DNA of 64,000 bases, taken from positions 1 to 64,000 of the forward strand of contig CAZFOB010000005.1 in NCBI GenBank assembly GCA_964520325.1. The letters are read 5' to 3'. The notes beneath the pieces were generated by a model. The model did no database searches. It saw only the letters and a list, made by a program, of their open reading frames with translations, and was not told the DNA's origin. Source of the stretch: CAZFOB01 sp964520325. Lineage in GTDB: Bacteria > Actinomycetota > JAICYB01. Position numbers and translations under genes: made by a program. This document shows positions 9,136 to 16,841 of the stretch, piece after piece. How positions within the stretch are numbered: position 1 is the first letter of the stretch; each line of letters opens with the position of its first letter.

Positions 9136-9600
9136 GTGAACATCGTCCCGTTCGAAAGCAGCTATCAGCAGCAGTGCGAGGCCGTGATCACCTCGCTCCC
9201 GACGTGGTTCGGCATCCCCGGATCGAACGCCTCGTACATGCGCAACCTTTCGCTCATGCCGACCTGGGTGGCCCTCGAAGGTTCTGGCGAGGATGAGGTG
9301 GTCATCGGAACGGTCACGCTCGAACCTCACTTCCACAACGCCTATGAGGTGCACTACATCGCGGTGCGCGTCGACCACCACCGTCGAGGGATCGGTCGCG
9401 CCTTGCTCGAGCACGCGGAGAGCGCCGCGCGGGCCGAAGGCGGCGTGTGGATCCACGTCAAGACGCTCGGTCCGTCGCATCCCGACGAGGGCTACAAGCT
9501 CACTCGTGCGTTCTACGAGGCGATGGGTTACGCCCCATTGTTCGAAACGGACGAACTCTGGGAAGGTAACCCCGCTCTCATCGCAGTCAAGCAGCTCTAG
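9136..9600 (+). CDS. GNAT N-acetyltransferase
   Basis: 154 residues starting at GTG. A single GNAT fold: beta strand VHYIAVRVDHHRRGIGRALL carries the acetyl-CoA pyrophosphate-binding R/Q-x2-G-x-G motif (RRGIGRA), followed by GYKLTRAFYEAMGYAPL. The substrate is not recognisable. Its TAG stop overlaps the stop of the convergent kinase gene by 4 bases (CTAG). Confidence 0.85.
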   Translation: MNIVPFESSYQQQCEAVITSLPTWFGIPGSNASYMRNLSLMPTWVALEGSGEDEVVIGTVTLEPHFHNAYEVHYIAVRVDHHRRGIGRALLEHAESAARAEGGVWIHVKTLGPSHPDEGYKLTRAFYEAMGYAPLFETDELWEGNPALIAVKQL

Positions 9601-10658
9601 TTCGGCAGGATCGCCAGCGAGTTGTTGTCCTCGATCGCCAGCAACGCTCGGTCGAGCATGCCGAGGATGAGCTCGCGCATGCGTTCGTTCGTCATCTCGA
9701 CCTGTCCGGCAGCGACGACGGCGTAGACGAAGCAGTAGGCAACCGTGACCGCGTACTCCTTCTCGAGCTGCTCGGCCGGATAGTTGATCCCTTTGCCCGC
9801 CAGCCCCTCGAGATACCGTTCCTTGAGCTTCTGCTCGTGGTCGCGGCGGCAGTCCGTCGCGAGACTCTGGCTGATGAAGTACCCAAGGTCGTATGCGCCG
9901 CGGCCCTTGAAACAGATCTGCCAGTCGACGACCGTGACCGGCGCATGTCCGTCGCCGTCCGAGAAGAAGAGGTTGTCGAGTCGGAAGTCGCCGTGGCACA
10001 GGGTCCTCGGCTCGACGGTCAAGGTGTCCATGAACCACGGGACGAGGCTCTCGTAGCGGTCGCCGAACGCCATGTGGTCGGACGACAGATGGTCGCCGAA
10101 GATCTCGATGGCCCGGGGCCAAGCCTGCTTGTACATCCCGGCGATCACCTGTGGATACGGAACGTCCGAGTAGGACGGAAGCCAACCGGGGAAGGCGTCA
10201 CTGTTCCACCACTTCGCGTGCATGTCCACGAGAGCGTCGACGGCGGTGTACGCGTCCGCCACCGGACAACCGGCGATCTGGTCCTCCATCCGCCGGGAGC
10301 CACAATCCTCGAGCAGCAGGACGAAGTCACCGGACTCCGGATGAAACGACGACGCCAGGACACGCGGTGTCGCCAGCGGCGTGTCCTTCGCCATCTCCTC
10401 GTAGAAGCGGACTTCCTTCTCGTAGAACCGCAGTGGAGCAACCACGTTCATCCGCGCACCGTCATCGAGCGTTGGAAACTTGGCCACCGCCGAGACGGAT
10501 CCGCCGTCGTCCGTCGTCATCGATACGCGGTACAAGCGACCGAGTATGCCGACGCCGACGCCGATCTGTTCCATATCGAAGCCGGTGACGTTCTTGCCAA
10601 CGGACGCCGAGAGCCAATCAGTCGTGACGTCCTCCGGCCGAAACGGTGCACTTGCCAT
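9597..10658 (-). CDS. Aminoglycoside/ecdysteroid (CHK-like) phosphotransferase family protein
   Basis: 353 residues with a protein-kinase-like fold. The catalytic loop is CHGDFRLDN (221-229) and the metal-binding Asp is in VVDWQ (Asp245). FVLLLEDCG marks the hinge. The family phosphorylates small-molecule hydroxyls; in actinobacteria such genes often sit near acyl-CoA dehydrogenase or lipid catabolism genes. The substrate is unknown. It is divergent from the VOC gene, with 23 bases between starts. Confidence 0.85.
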   Translation of the reverse strand: MASAPFRPEDVTTDWLSASVGKNVTGFDMEQIGVGVGILGRLYRVSMTTDDGGSVSAVAKFPTLDDGARMNVVAPLRFYEKEVRFYEEMAKDTPLATPRVLASSFHPESGDFVLLLEDCGSRRMEDQIAGCPVADAYTAVDALVDMHAKWWNSDAFPGWLPSYSDVPYPQVIAGMYKQAWPRAIEIFGDHLSSDHMAFGDRYESLVPWFMDTLTVEPRTLCHGDFRLDNLFFSDGDGHAPVTVVDWQICFKGRGAYDLGYFISQSLATDCRRDHEQKLKERYLEGLAGKGINYPAEQLEKEYAVTVAYCFVYAVVAAGQVEMTNERMRELILGMLDRALLAIEDNNSLAILPN

Positions 10659-10681
10659 GGTCCCCTCCCTATGCTCGGAGC

Positions 10682-11263
10682 GTGGCTATCCTCACACGCC
10701 TCGGCGTCCCTGGCGATTCGGACGCCTGGGCGAAGCTCGGCTTCACGATCGACAACGGGACGTTCTCCGTCGGCCGCGTCGTTTTTGCGGTCGGTGAGGA
10801 GCCATCTTGGGGATTCGCCGAGCTGCACGCCGAGCATGATCTCGGCGTCCCAACGGTCACGTCACCACAACCAACGGACCCCGGCGTTCATCCGAACCTG
10901 ATCGACCGCGTCGATCACGTCGTCTACGCCGTGCCGCTGCTCAACCCGGCCATCGATGCGTTGACGGCCGTGCTCGGCGAACCGCCGAAGCGACGCGCGT
11001 TTCCACGGGGGCCGAACGGACCCGAGATGGCGTTCTTCACCGTGGGCGAAGGGTTCATAGAAGTCGTCGCGTCCGGACGTCCGGCCGGACTTTGGGGTAT
11101 CGCGTACCTCACGCCCGATCTCGACGCATGCGTGGAAGCCGTTCGCGCAGCCGGTGGTCCGATCGGTGATCCCAAGCAAGCCGTGCAAGGCGGACGCATC
11201 GCCAGCGTATGGAAAGAACACGTCGGCTGGGGCATCGCAGTGATGGAACCGCCGAATCGCTAG
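10682..11263 (+). CDS. VOC (glyoxalase/bleomycin resistance) family protein
   Basis: 193 residues from GTG. The second half has the beta-alpha-beta-beta-beta unit of vicinal-oxygen-chelate proteins (IDRVDHVVYAVPLLNPAIDALTAVLG ... PEMAFFTVGEGFIEVVASG). The His in DRVDHVVY and the Glu in FIEVV are the usual metal-ligand positions. The start is uncertain: GGAG lies only 2 bases before GTG, so translation may be leaderless. Function unknown. It ends 4 bases into the convergent glycosylase gene. Confidence 0.75.
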   Translation: MAILTRLGVPGDSDAWAKLGFTIDNGTFSVGRVVFAVGEEPSWGFAELHAEHDLGVPTVTSPQPTDPGVHPNLIDRVDHVVYAVPLLNPAIDALTAVLGEPPKRRAFPRGPNGPEMAFFTVGEGFIEVVASGRPAGLWGIAYLTPDLDACVEAVRAAGGPIGDPKQAVQGGRIASVWKEHVGWGIAVMEPPNR

Positions 11264-11727
11264 CGGCTCTTCATCGGGTGCGCTTCGCGCCATTCGTGAT
11301 ACTCGGGGACCGGCTCCTTCACCACGTACAGAAAGATGTAACAGCCCGACTCGCCGAGGAACTTGAACTTCTTGCGCATGTCCTTCACGAGGGCTTCGTA
11401 TGAGTCGAATGAACGCAGGTACTTGCGGAACGCCTTGTGATCTCCGCCGATGTCGATAAGTGTCTGCGCGTTGTGGACCGTCGCTTCGATCTTCGACCGG
11501 TTGCGGATGATGCGTGTGTCTTTGACGAGCTCGTCGACGTCGTGAGGCGTCAGGTTCGCGACGTTGCGCACGTCGAAGTCCTTGAACACCTCGCGGAAGC
11601 CGTCCCACTTCGCGAAGATCACGTCCCAGCTGATGCCCGACTGGAAGGCGGATCTGGTCATCGCCTCGAGATAGTCGTCGAGCGACTTCACGGTGACTTG
11701 TGGCGGCGCACCCTTCTGACGTGGCAT
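11260..11727 (-). CDS. DNA-3-methyladenine glycosylase I-like protein
   Basis: 155 residues resembling the Tag family of base-excision glycosylases: the helical core LEAMTRSAFQSGISWDVIFAKWDGFREVFKDFDV, then DVDELVKDTRIIRNRSKIEATVHNAQ, aligns with the Tag central region. The Glu in LEAMT is at the position of the Tag active-site Glu. It lacks the N-terminal Cys/His zinc-binding segment of E. coli Tag, so its base specificity may differ. A few basic residues precede the domain. Confidence 0.75.
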   Translation of the reverse strand: MPRQKGAPPQVTVKSLDDYLEAMTRSAFQSGISWDVIFAKWDGFREVFKDFDVRNVANLTPHDVDELVKDTRIIRNRSKIEATVHNAQTLIDIGGDHKAFRKYLRSFDSYEALVKDMRKKFKFLGESGCYIFLYVVKEPVPEYHEWREAHPMKSR

Positions 11728-11766
11728 GGTCGTTGCACTTCTATCACAAGAACAGGGGAGGACGAG

Positions 11767-12177
11767 ATGGCCGAAGTGCACGTCACGCGGGACTTCGACA
11801 AGGCTCCGGACGAGCTGTGGGGGATCATCGGTGACTTCCACGGCCTCCACAAATTTCAGCCGAACATCGAGCCGAGCGAGTCGATCGAGGGTGGTACGGC
11901 ACGCGTGCTCACGATCGGACCGAACAAGATCACGGAGCGGCTCGTCGAACAGGGTGAGCGTTCGTACACCTATTCGATGGACGACGGCGGCCCGCTCCCT
12001 GTGACGAACTATCAGTCGACGCTGTCCGTTCTGGACGCCGGGGACGGCAAGAGCACGGTCGACTGGAAGAGCACGTTCGATCCTGCCGAAGGGGGAACCG
12101 AGGAATCGGCCGTCCAAATCGTCACGATGGTCTACGAGGGCGGCCTCGCGGGCATCGCCAAGACTCTGTCGTCGTGA
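11767..12177 (+). CDS. SRPBCC (polyketide cyclase/dehydrase-like) protein
   Basis: 136 residues of the START/SRPBCC fold (VTRDFDKAPDELWGIIGDFHGLHKFQPNIEPSESIEGG). The ATG is preceded by GGGAGGACGAG. The family binds hydrophobic ligands in a deep cavity; several MxaD/polyketide-cyclase-like members have no known substrate. Its stop overlaps the GTG start of the amidase by 4 bases (GTGA), so the two are co-expressed. Confidence 0.8.
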   Translation: MAEVHVTRDFDKAPDELWGIIGDFHGLHKFQPNIEPSESIEGGTARVLTIGPNKITERLVEQGERSYTYSMDDGGPLPVTNYQSTLSVLDAGDGKSTVDWKSTFDPAEGGTEESAVQIVTMVYEGGLAGIAKTLSS

Positions 12178-13586
12178 GTGCTTCAGATCGAGATCTCGCG
12201 TTCACACCGGCCGTCGAGCTCGCAGAGCAGATCCGGCTGAAGAAGATCTCTCCGGTCGAGGTCGTCGAGGTGTATGCGCGGCGGATCGAAGAGCTGAACC
12301 CCAAGCTCGGCGCCTACCTGACCACGACTCTCGACACCGCACTCGAGCAGGCCAAGGACGCCGAGAGCCGGATCAACGGTGACGATCTGCCGCCTTTCTT
12401 CGGTGTGCCGATCTCGATCAAGGACCTGAACGACACAGCCGGCGTGGTGACGACGCTCGGCAACTCGGCGTTCAGCAACCGCATCCCGGACGCCGACTGC
12501 GAAGTCGTCGCGAAGATCAAGCGCGCCGGTTTCATCATCCTCGGCAAAACCAACACACCCGAGTTCGGGACGACGTGCTTCACCGATCCGCCGGGCTATT
12601 ACCCGGCCCGCAACCCGTGGGATCCGAAGCGTTCCACCGGTGGCTCGTCCGGGGGCGCGGCCGGTGCGCTGGCTGCCGGACTCTGTCCGATCTCGCAGGG
12701 CTCGGACGGCGGCGGATCTATCCGCATCCCGGCAGCGCTCTGCGGTCTGTACGGGATCAAGCCGTCGCGCGGCCGCGTCTCGCACGCGCCCGGCCCGAAC
12801 AGTTTCCTGTCGCAGAACGGGCCGATCGCGCACACCGTCGCCGATGCAGCCGCCATGCTCGACGCGATCGCCGGCTACACGTCCGGCGACGCGTGGTGGG
12901 CGCCGCCTCCTGAGCGTCCGTACGCGCAAGAGGTCGGACGTCCGCCCGGGAAGCTCCGAGTCGCGGTGTCCGCGGAACCGCCGCTTTCCGCCACGTGTGC
13001 TCCGGCGAACTCGCAAGCCGCTCGCAACACCGCGCGTCTGCTCGAGGAGCTCGGGCACAACGTCGTCGAGGCCGATCCGCCGCCGTGGCCGCAAGAAGTC
13101 GTCGAGGACTTCCTCGTGACGTGGGCCGTCGGGGTGTGCGGACAGGACCCGATGCCGCCGTTCGAGAGCCTTGAGCCGGTGAACCAGGCCCTGATCGAGT
13201 TCGGCCGAACCGTCGACGCCATGCGCTACGAGCTGGCCGTGCGCCGCATCCACAAGGCGTCGCGCGTGCTCGTTGCCTTCTTCGAGAACGTCGACGTGCT
13301 GGTGACACCGACGGTGGCCGGGCCCCCGCCGATCATCGGTTCGTACCGCGATCCGGACAACCCGATCGCCGAGCTGCTGAACGCAGCGTCGCTCGTGCCC
13401 TTCACACCGCCGTGGAACACGACGGGACAACCGGCGGTGTCGCTGCCTCTGCACCAGGACGATCAAGGCCTGCCGGTCGGCGTCCAGATCGTGGGGCGCC
13501 CGGCGGACGAGGCAACGCTCATCCGGCTGTCGGCGCAACTCGAGGAAGCGGCACCCTGGGCCGACAGACGCCCTCCGGTGTCCTGA
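12174..13586 (+). CDS. Amidase (amidase-signature family)
   Basis: 470 residues with an intact amidase-signature catalytic triad: Lys83 in PISIKDLND, Ser158 in STGGSSGG, and nucleophile Ser182 in GSDGGGSIRIPA. The spacings (75 and 24) equal those of Lys142-Ser217-Ser241 in fatty-acid amide hydrolase. No signal peptide. Neither GatB nor GatC is nearby and the chain diverges from GatA, so a catabolic amide hydrolase is more likely than a tRNA amidotransferase subunit. The substrate is unknown; the co-translated SRPBCC protein may deliver or sequester it. Confidence 0.9.
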   Translation: MSASDRDLAFTPAVELAEQIRLKKISPVEVVEVYARRIEELNPKLGAYLTTTLDTALEQAKDAESRINGDDLPPFFGVPISIKDLNDTAGVVTTLGNSAFSNRIPDADCEVVAKIKRAGFIILGKTNTPEFGTTCFTDPPGYYPARNPWDPKRSTGGSSGGAAGALAAGLCPISQGSDGGGSIRIPAALCGLYGIKPSRGRVSHAPGPNSFLSQNGPIAHTVADAAAMLDAIAGYTSGDAWWAPPPERPYAQEVGRPPGKLRVAVSAEPPLSATCAPANSQAARNTARLLEELGHNVVEADPPPWPQEVVEDFLVTWAVGVCGQDPMPPFESLEPVNQALIEFGRTVDAMRYELAVRRIHKASRVLVAFFENVDVLVTPTVAGPPPIIGSYRDPDNPIAELLNAASLVPFTPPWNTTGQPAVSLPLHQDDQGLPVGVQIVGRPADEATLIRLSAQLEEAAPWADRRPPVS

Positions 13587-13611
13587 CCGGGCTCGCCGCT
13601 GCTTGCACTTA

Positions 13612-13631
13612 TGCTAGCTTACGCGCTAGCA
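13612..13631. promoter_or_regulatory. Operator-like palindrome before the VapB-type gene
   Basis: TGCTAGC and GCTAGCA form a perfect 7-base inverted repeat with a 6-base spacer, ending 4 bases before the antitoxin GTG/ATG start. The same heptamer GCTAGCA recurs at 13874-13880 and 13887-13893, across the antitoxin-toxin junction. VapB antitoxins are known to autorepress by binding such dyads. A TTGCAC at 13603-13608 could be the -35 element of the repressed promoter. Confidence 0.6.
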
Positions 13632-13635
13632 TCCT

Positions 13636-13878
13636 GTGATGGCGACTCTCTACGTGAGGAACGTCCCGGACGAGTTGTACGAGCGGTTGAAGAAGAACGC
13701 CGAAGACAGGAACTCGTCGATCTCAAGTGAAGCGCTCCGCTTGCTGCATGAAGCTTTGAAGGTCGATCGCGCGGCGTTCCGGAGGTTCGCAGCAGACGTC
13801 CGTGCTTCGCCCCTCCTCGTCGCGCCGGGCGCACCGTCGCCGGCGGAGCTGATCAGGCAGGATCGCGACGCGCGCTAG
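13636..13878 (+). CDS. VapB-type antitoxin (ribbon-helix-helix)
   Basis: About 80 residues. The N-terminal ATLYVRNVPDELYERLKKNAEDRNSSISSEALRLLHEAL is a ribbon-helix-helix DNA-binding domain of the Arc/MetJ type. The tail (about 50-80) is the likely toxin-wrapping segment. GTG at 13636 or ATG at 13639 may be the start. The PIN toxin gene begins 3 bases after the stop. Autoregulation through the palindrome just upstream is likely. Confidence 0.85.
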   Translation: MMATLYVRNVPDELYERLKKNAEDRNSSISSEALRLLHEALKVDRAAFRRFAADVRASPLLVAPGAPSPAELIRQDRDAR

Positions 13879-13881
13879 CAG

Positions 13882-14322
13882 ATGCGGCTAGCAGGACGCC
13901 TCGTCATCGATGCCTCGGTCGTCGTCGAGGCCCTCAGCCCGGTCGCGTACGGCGAGCGAGCCGTCGCCATCTTTGATGAGGCGGGGTCGTCGGAGCTCAT
14001 CGAGCTGTGGAGTCCCGATCTCGTGTACCCCGAGACGATCTCCGCTTTGCGGGGGCTCGTCCTGCGTGGCTCAGTAGACCCAACGCAGGCCGAGAGCGCC
14101 ATCGATCGTGTCCTGACCCTGCCCCTCCTCGTCGCCGGTACGGCAGAACTCGTCCAAGAAGCATGGCAACTGAGGCACAACGTGACCGTCTACGACGCGT
14201 GTTACGCAGTGCTGGCCAGGCGGCTGACGGCAACGCTGGTCACCGCGGACCAGCCGCTGGCCCGCGCCCTTCACCGGCTCGGCGAGGACGTGGTGCACCT
14301 CTCCGACGTGCACCACAACTAA
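13882..14322 (+). CDS. VapC-type PIN-domain toxin
   Basis: 146 residues with a PIN ribonuclease fold. Acidic residues expected at the Mg site are visible: Asp in LVIDASVVVEAL, Glu in DLVYPETISAL, and the YDACYAVLARRL / TLVTADQPL Asp residues. VapC toxins cut tRNA or rRNA when released from their antitoxin. The pair is complete and appears intact. It may act in stress response or simply persist as an addiction module. Confidence 0.86.
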   Translation: MRLAGRLVIDASVVVEALSPVAYGERAVAIFDEAGSSELIELWSPDLVYPETISALRGLVLRGSVDPTQAESAIDRVLTLPLLVAGTAELVQEAWQLRHNVTVYDACYAVLARRLTATLVTADQPLARALHRLGEDVVHLSDVHHN

Positions 14323-14409
14323 CAGCGCGATCGGCGGCCGATGGTTGGCTGGCCGCGAAACGGGCATAGAGCCTCAGGGGTGGAATAAGACATCGGGACT
14401 CGATCCGCT

Positions 14410-15351
14410 ATGAGCCGCAAGCTGAAACATTCCGCCCTTCTATACCTCGATACGGACCATTTCGCATCGAGAGCTGCGGCATTCCTAAGAGAGGGCACCG
14501 ACGCGAACGAGATCGTCCTGGCCGTGACCACGCCATCCAACCTCCAAGCGCTCAAGCGCGAGCTCGGGCCTGATTCGTCGGCTGTCGAGTTCGGCGACAG
14601 CGAGGAGTTCATGCGTTCCACGCATGACACCTTCATCGCACTCGAAGCCTTCGTACGCGACCGGCTCCCGAAGGAGGGTCGTCCCGGACGTGCCGTCGTC
14701 GAGGCGATCTGGAAAGGCAGAGAAGCAGACGATACCCACGAGTGGATGCGCTTCGAGTCAGTCATCGACACCATATTCAGTGACGCGGCTCTGAGCATCA
14801 TGTGCACGTACGACGTTTCGTCCACGCCGAGGTCCGTCCTCGACAGCGCGTTCGAGACACACACATCGGTGGACAACGACACCGCTTTCGTGTCGAGCAA
14901 GAGTTACCTGGGCACGGACGCAAGCGTCGACGCCCTCGAGCGCTCGTTGGATCTGTCCCCGCCGCCGAGCTCCGCCGAGACGATCGCGGTCGCCGATGCC
15001 GATCTTGCGTCGATCCGCTCGATCGTATCGACGCAAGCTCATGCGGCAGGATTGTCCACTTCTCACACCTACGACGTGCTCCTCGTCACGAACGAGATCG
15101 TCAGCAACCTGGCGCGTCACAGCGAGGGTGGCGGCCGGCTCAGCACGTGGACGGACGGCCGATGCTTCCTCGTCGAGCTGCGCGACGAGCGCGGAGGTCG
15201 CCCGTCATCGACGGCAGGCTACGTCCCGGCCGGCGAGGATGGCGGATGGGGCTGGCGGCTCGTTCGTCAGCTCGCCGACGTTGCTCAGGTCTCCACGCGC
15301 GGCGGCCACAGCGCGATCCGCGTGGGGTTCGATATCGATCGCCCGAGCTAA
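14410..15351 (+). CDS. MEDS-domain / HATPase anti-sigma-like regulator (RsbA type)
   Basis: 313 residues. The N-terminal half (about 1-175) is a MEDS (DcmR-type sensory) domain: HSALLYLDTDHFASRAAAFLREG, VEAIWKGREADDTHEWMRFESVID. The C-terminal half is a GHKL histidine-kinase-like ATPase of the RsbW family, with N-box VTNEIVSNLARHSEGG and GGWGWRLVRQLADV. Proteins of this layout regulate sigma-B-like factors. No sigma or anti-anti-sigma gene is adjacent, so its partner is unlinked. Confidence 0.85.
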   Translation: MSRKLKHSALLYLDTDHFASRAAAFLREGTDANEIVLAVTTPSNLQALKRELGPDSSAVEFGDSEEFMRSTHDTFIALEAFVRDRLPKEGRPGRAVVEAIWKGREADDTHEWMRFESVIDTIFSDAALSIMCTYDVSSTPRSVLDSAFETHTSVDNDTAFVSSKSYLGTDASVDALERSLDLSPPPSSAETIAVADADLASIRSIVSTQAHAAGLSTSHTYDVLLVTNEIVSNLARHSEGGGRLSTWTDGRCFLVELRDERGGRPSSTAGYVPAGEDGGWGWRLVRQLADVAQVSTRGGHSAIRVGFDIDRPS

Positions 15352-15671
15352 CGCTTTCGCTTCTCGACCTGCGTTCGTAGTCTCGCCAGCCTGTCGTCCC
15401 ACGCGCCGCCGACCTCTGTCATCCACTGCAATGCTTCCGTGAAGGGTTGTGGACGAACGCGATAGACGACCGCGCGTCCTTGACGTGTCGTTTCGACCAG
15501 ACCGGCATCAGCCAACGCGCTGAGGTGCTTACTCACGGCTTGACGCGTGATCGGCATCTGCCGCGAGAGATCGGTGCAACTCGCCGACCCGAGTGACGAC
15601 AGGTCGGCCAGCACGCGCCGGCGCGTGGCGTCACCGAGCGCATCGAAGACCGAACCGGAGTCGGAGCTCAT
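15348..15671 (-). CDS. ArsR-family winged-helix regulator
   Basis: 107 residues. The winged HTH core is FDALGDATRRRVLADL ... PITRQAVSKHLSALADAGLVETTRQGRAVVYRV. No metal-binding Cys cluster is visible, as in the ArsR subgroup that pairs with AHSA1/SRPBCC proteins. It is the second gene of a two-gene operon; its ATG overlaps the upstream stop by one base (TGATG). It probably binds the two GCAAC-N6-GTTGC sites upstream of the operon. Confidence 0.9.
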   Translation of the reverse strand: MSSDSGSVFDALGDATRRRVLADLSSLGSASCTDLSRQMPITRQAVSKHLSALADAGLVETTRQGRAVVYRVRPQPFTEALQWMTEVGGAWDDRLARLRTQVEKRKR

Positions 15672-16060
15672 CAGACCTTCGCCAGCGCCTTGAAACCGAT
15701 GTGCGGGGTTGGGGAAACAGCTGCCTCGTACGTTCGCTCCACGACGCGGATCACGCTGCCGTCCTCGACTTCATGGATCGTGATCTCCACGCGGGACGGC
15801 CAAGAAACAGGCAAAGAACCAGAAGGGTCGTCGCCGGTCGAGAGCCAACGGAACACGAGCGCATGAGGCTCTTCGACGCGCTCGACGATGGCCCGGCGCA
15901 TCGACCCGCCGGGCCACGTGAACCTCACGAGCTCACCGGGAAGAAGCTCGCCGTCGACGTCCGCCCCGAACCAGTCGGCGAGCTCGTCACGGGACGTCAC
16001 CGCCTCCCACACCTCAGACGGATCCGCGTTCAGGAAGACCTCGCGATCGACCGATTCCAT
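15671..16060 (-). CDS. AHSA1/SRPBCC-domain protein
   Basis: 129 residues (MESVDREVFLNADPSEVWEAVTSRDELADWFGADVDGELLPGELVRFTWPGG). This is the activator-of-Hsp90 homology/SRPBCC fold that commonly accompanies ArsR-type regulators. It likely binds a small hydrophobic ligand; the pairing suggests a sensing or detoxifying role. The upstream in-frame extension was rejected because it would run across the operator region shared with clpP. The gene precedes its regulator, reversing the commoner arsR-first order. Confidence 0.85.
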   Translation of the reverse strand: MESVDREVFLNADPSEVWEAVTSRDELADWFGADVDGELLPGELVRFTWPGGSMRRAIVERVEEPHALVFRWLSTGDDPSGSLPVSWPSRVEITIHEVEDGSVIRVVERTYEAAVSPTPHIGFKALAKV

Positions 16061-16073
16061 ACATCCATCATGT

Positions 16074-16131
16074 GCAACCTTCTGGTTGCGCGTCAAGTGA
16101 CTCGGCCCTAGACTTGCAACCAGCAAGTTGC
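16074..16131. promoter_or_regulatory. Pair of GCAAC-N6-GTTGC operator sites between AHSA1/arsR and clpP
   Basis: The same dyad occurs twice in the 100-base divergent region: GCAAC-N6-GTTGC at 16074-16089 and at 16116-16131. The centres are 42 bases apart, about four helical turns. The sites lie between the divergently oriented AHSA1 and clpP starts. Repetition with identical spacing makes chance unlikely. The best candidate protein is the ArsR regulator of the leftward operon, which may also affect clpP. Confidence 0.65.
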
Positions 16132-16160
16132 GCATCGACCACACAGCGAGGAGGCCGCAG

Positions 16161-16841
16161 ATGCCCGAGCTCATCGTCCCCATGGTCATCGAGAAGTCAG
16201 GAGCGTACGAACGCTCCTTCGACATCTACTCGCGCCTGTTGCGCGACCGGATCATCTTCCTCGGCACGGCGATCGACGATCAGGTGGCAAACCTTGTGAC
16301 CGCGCAGATGTTGGTGCTCGAGCATGAGGACTCCGAGGCTGCGATCTCGATGTACATCAACTCACCGGGCGGTGACATGACCGGCTTGTTCGCGATCTAC
16401 GACGTGATGCAGTACGTGCGTTGCGACGTTTCGACGATCTGCATGGGCTTCGCTGCATCGGCTGCGGCGGTGCTGCTCGCGGCCGGCGCCCACGGCAAGC
16501 GCTTCTGCCTGCCCAACGGACGTGTGCTCATCCACCAGCCGCACGGACAGATCGGCCAGGGGCAAGCCGTCGATATCGGCATCCACGCGGAGGATTTCCT
16601 GCGCCAGCGCAGGCAGATGAACGAGATCCTCGTCGCTCACACGGGACAGAACTACGAGACCATCAATAACGACACCGACCGCGACAAGATCTTCGGAGCC
16701 GAGGAGGCCAGGGCGTACGGACTCATCGACGAGATCTTTGAGCCGCGCAAGCTCAGGCGATGGGGGCGTTCATACCGGGTATTCCGACTCTGCCCGAAAA
16801 GCAGAACGGCAACGGCACGAAGTAACCTCTGGCGGTCATGA
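16161..16841 (+). CDS. ClpP-type serine protease subunit
   Basis: 226 residues. Catalytic Ser100 (GFAASAAAVLL), His125 (VLIHQP) and Asp175 (DTDRDKIF) are all present. The ATG follows a good ribosome site (GAGGAGGCC). Two features set it apart: the usual ASMG after the catalytic Ser is ASAAA, and about 30 extra residues (basic, LRRWGRSYRVFRLCPKSR onwards) follow the normal end at EIFEPRK. No second clpP, clpX or tig is next to it, so it is probably an accessory paralogue. It overlaps the endonuclease IV gene by 4 bases. Confidence 0.9.
   Translation: MPELIVPMVIEKSGAYERSFDIYSRLLRDRIIFLGTAIDDQVANLVTAQMLVLEHEDSEAAISMYINSPGGDMTGLFAIYDVMQYVRCDVSTICMGFAASAAAVLLAAGAHGKRFCLPNGRVLIHQPHGQIGQGQAVDIGIHAEDFLRQRRQMNEILVAHTGQNYETINNDTDRDKIFGAEEARAYGLIDEIFEPRKLRRWGRSYRVFRLCPKSRTATARSNLWRS

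Noticed and set aside
12174..13586. gatA (glutamyl-tRNA amidotransferase subunit A).
   Set aside because: No gatB or gatC beside it, the partner is an SRPBCC gene, and the sequence outside the signature differs from GatA.
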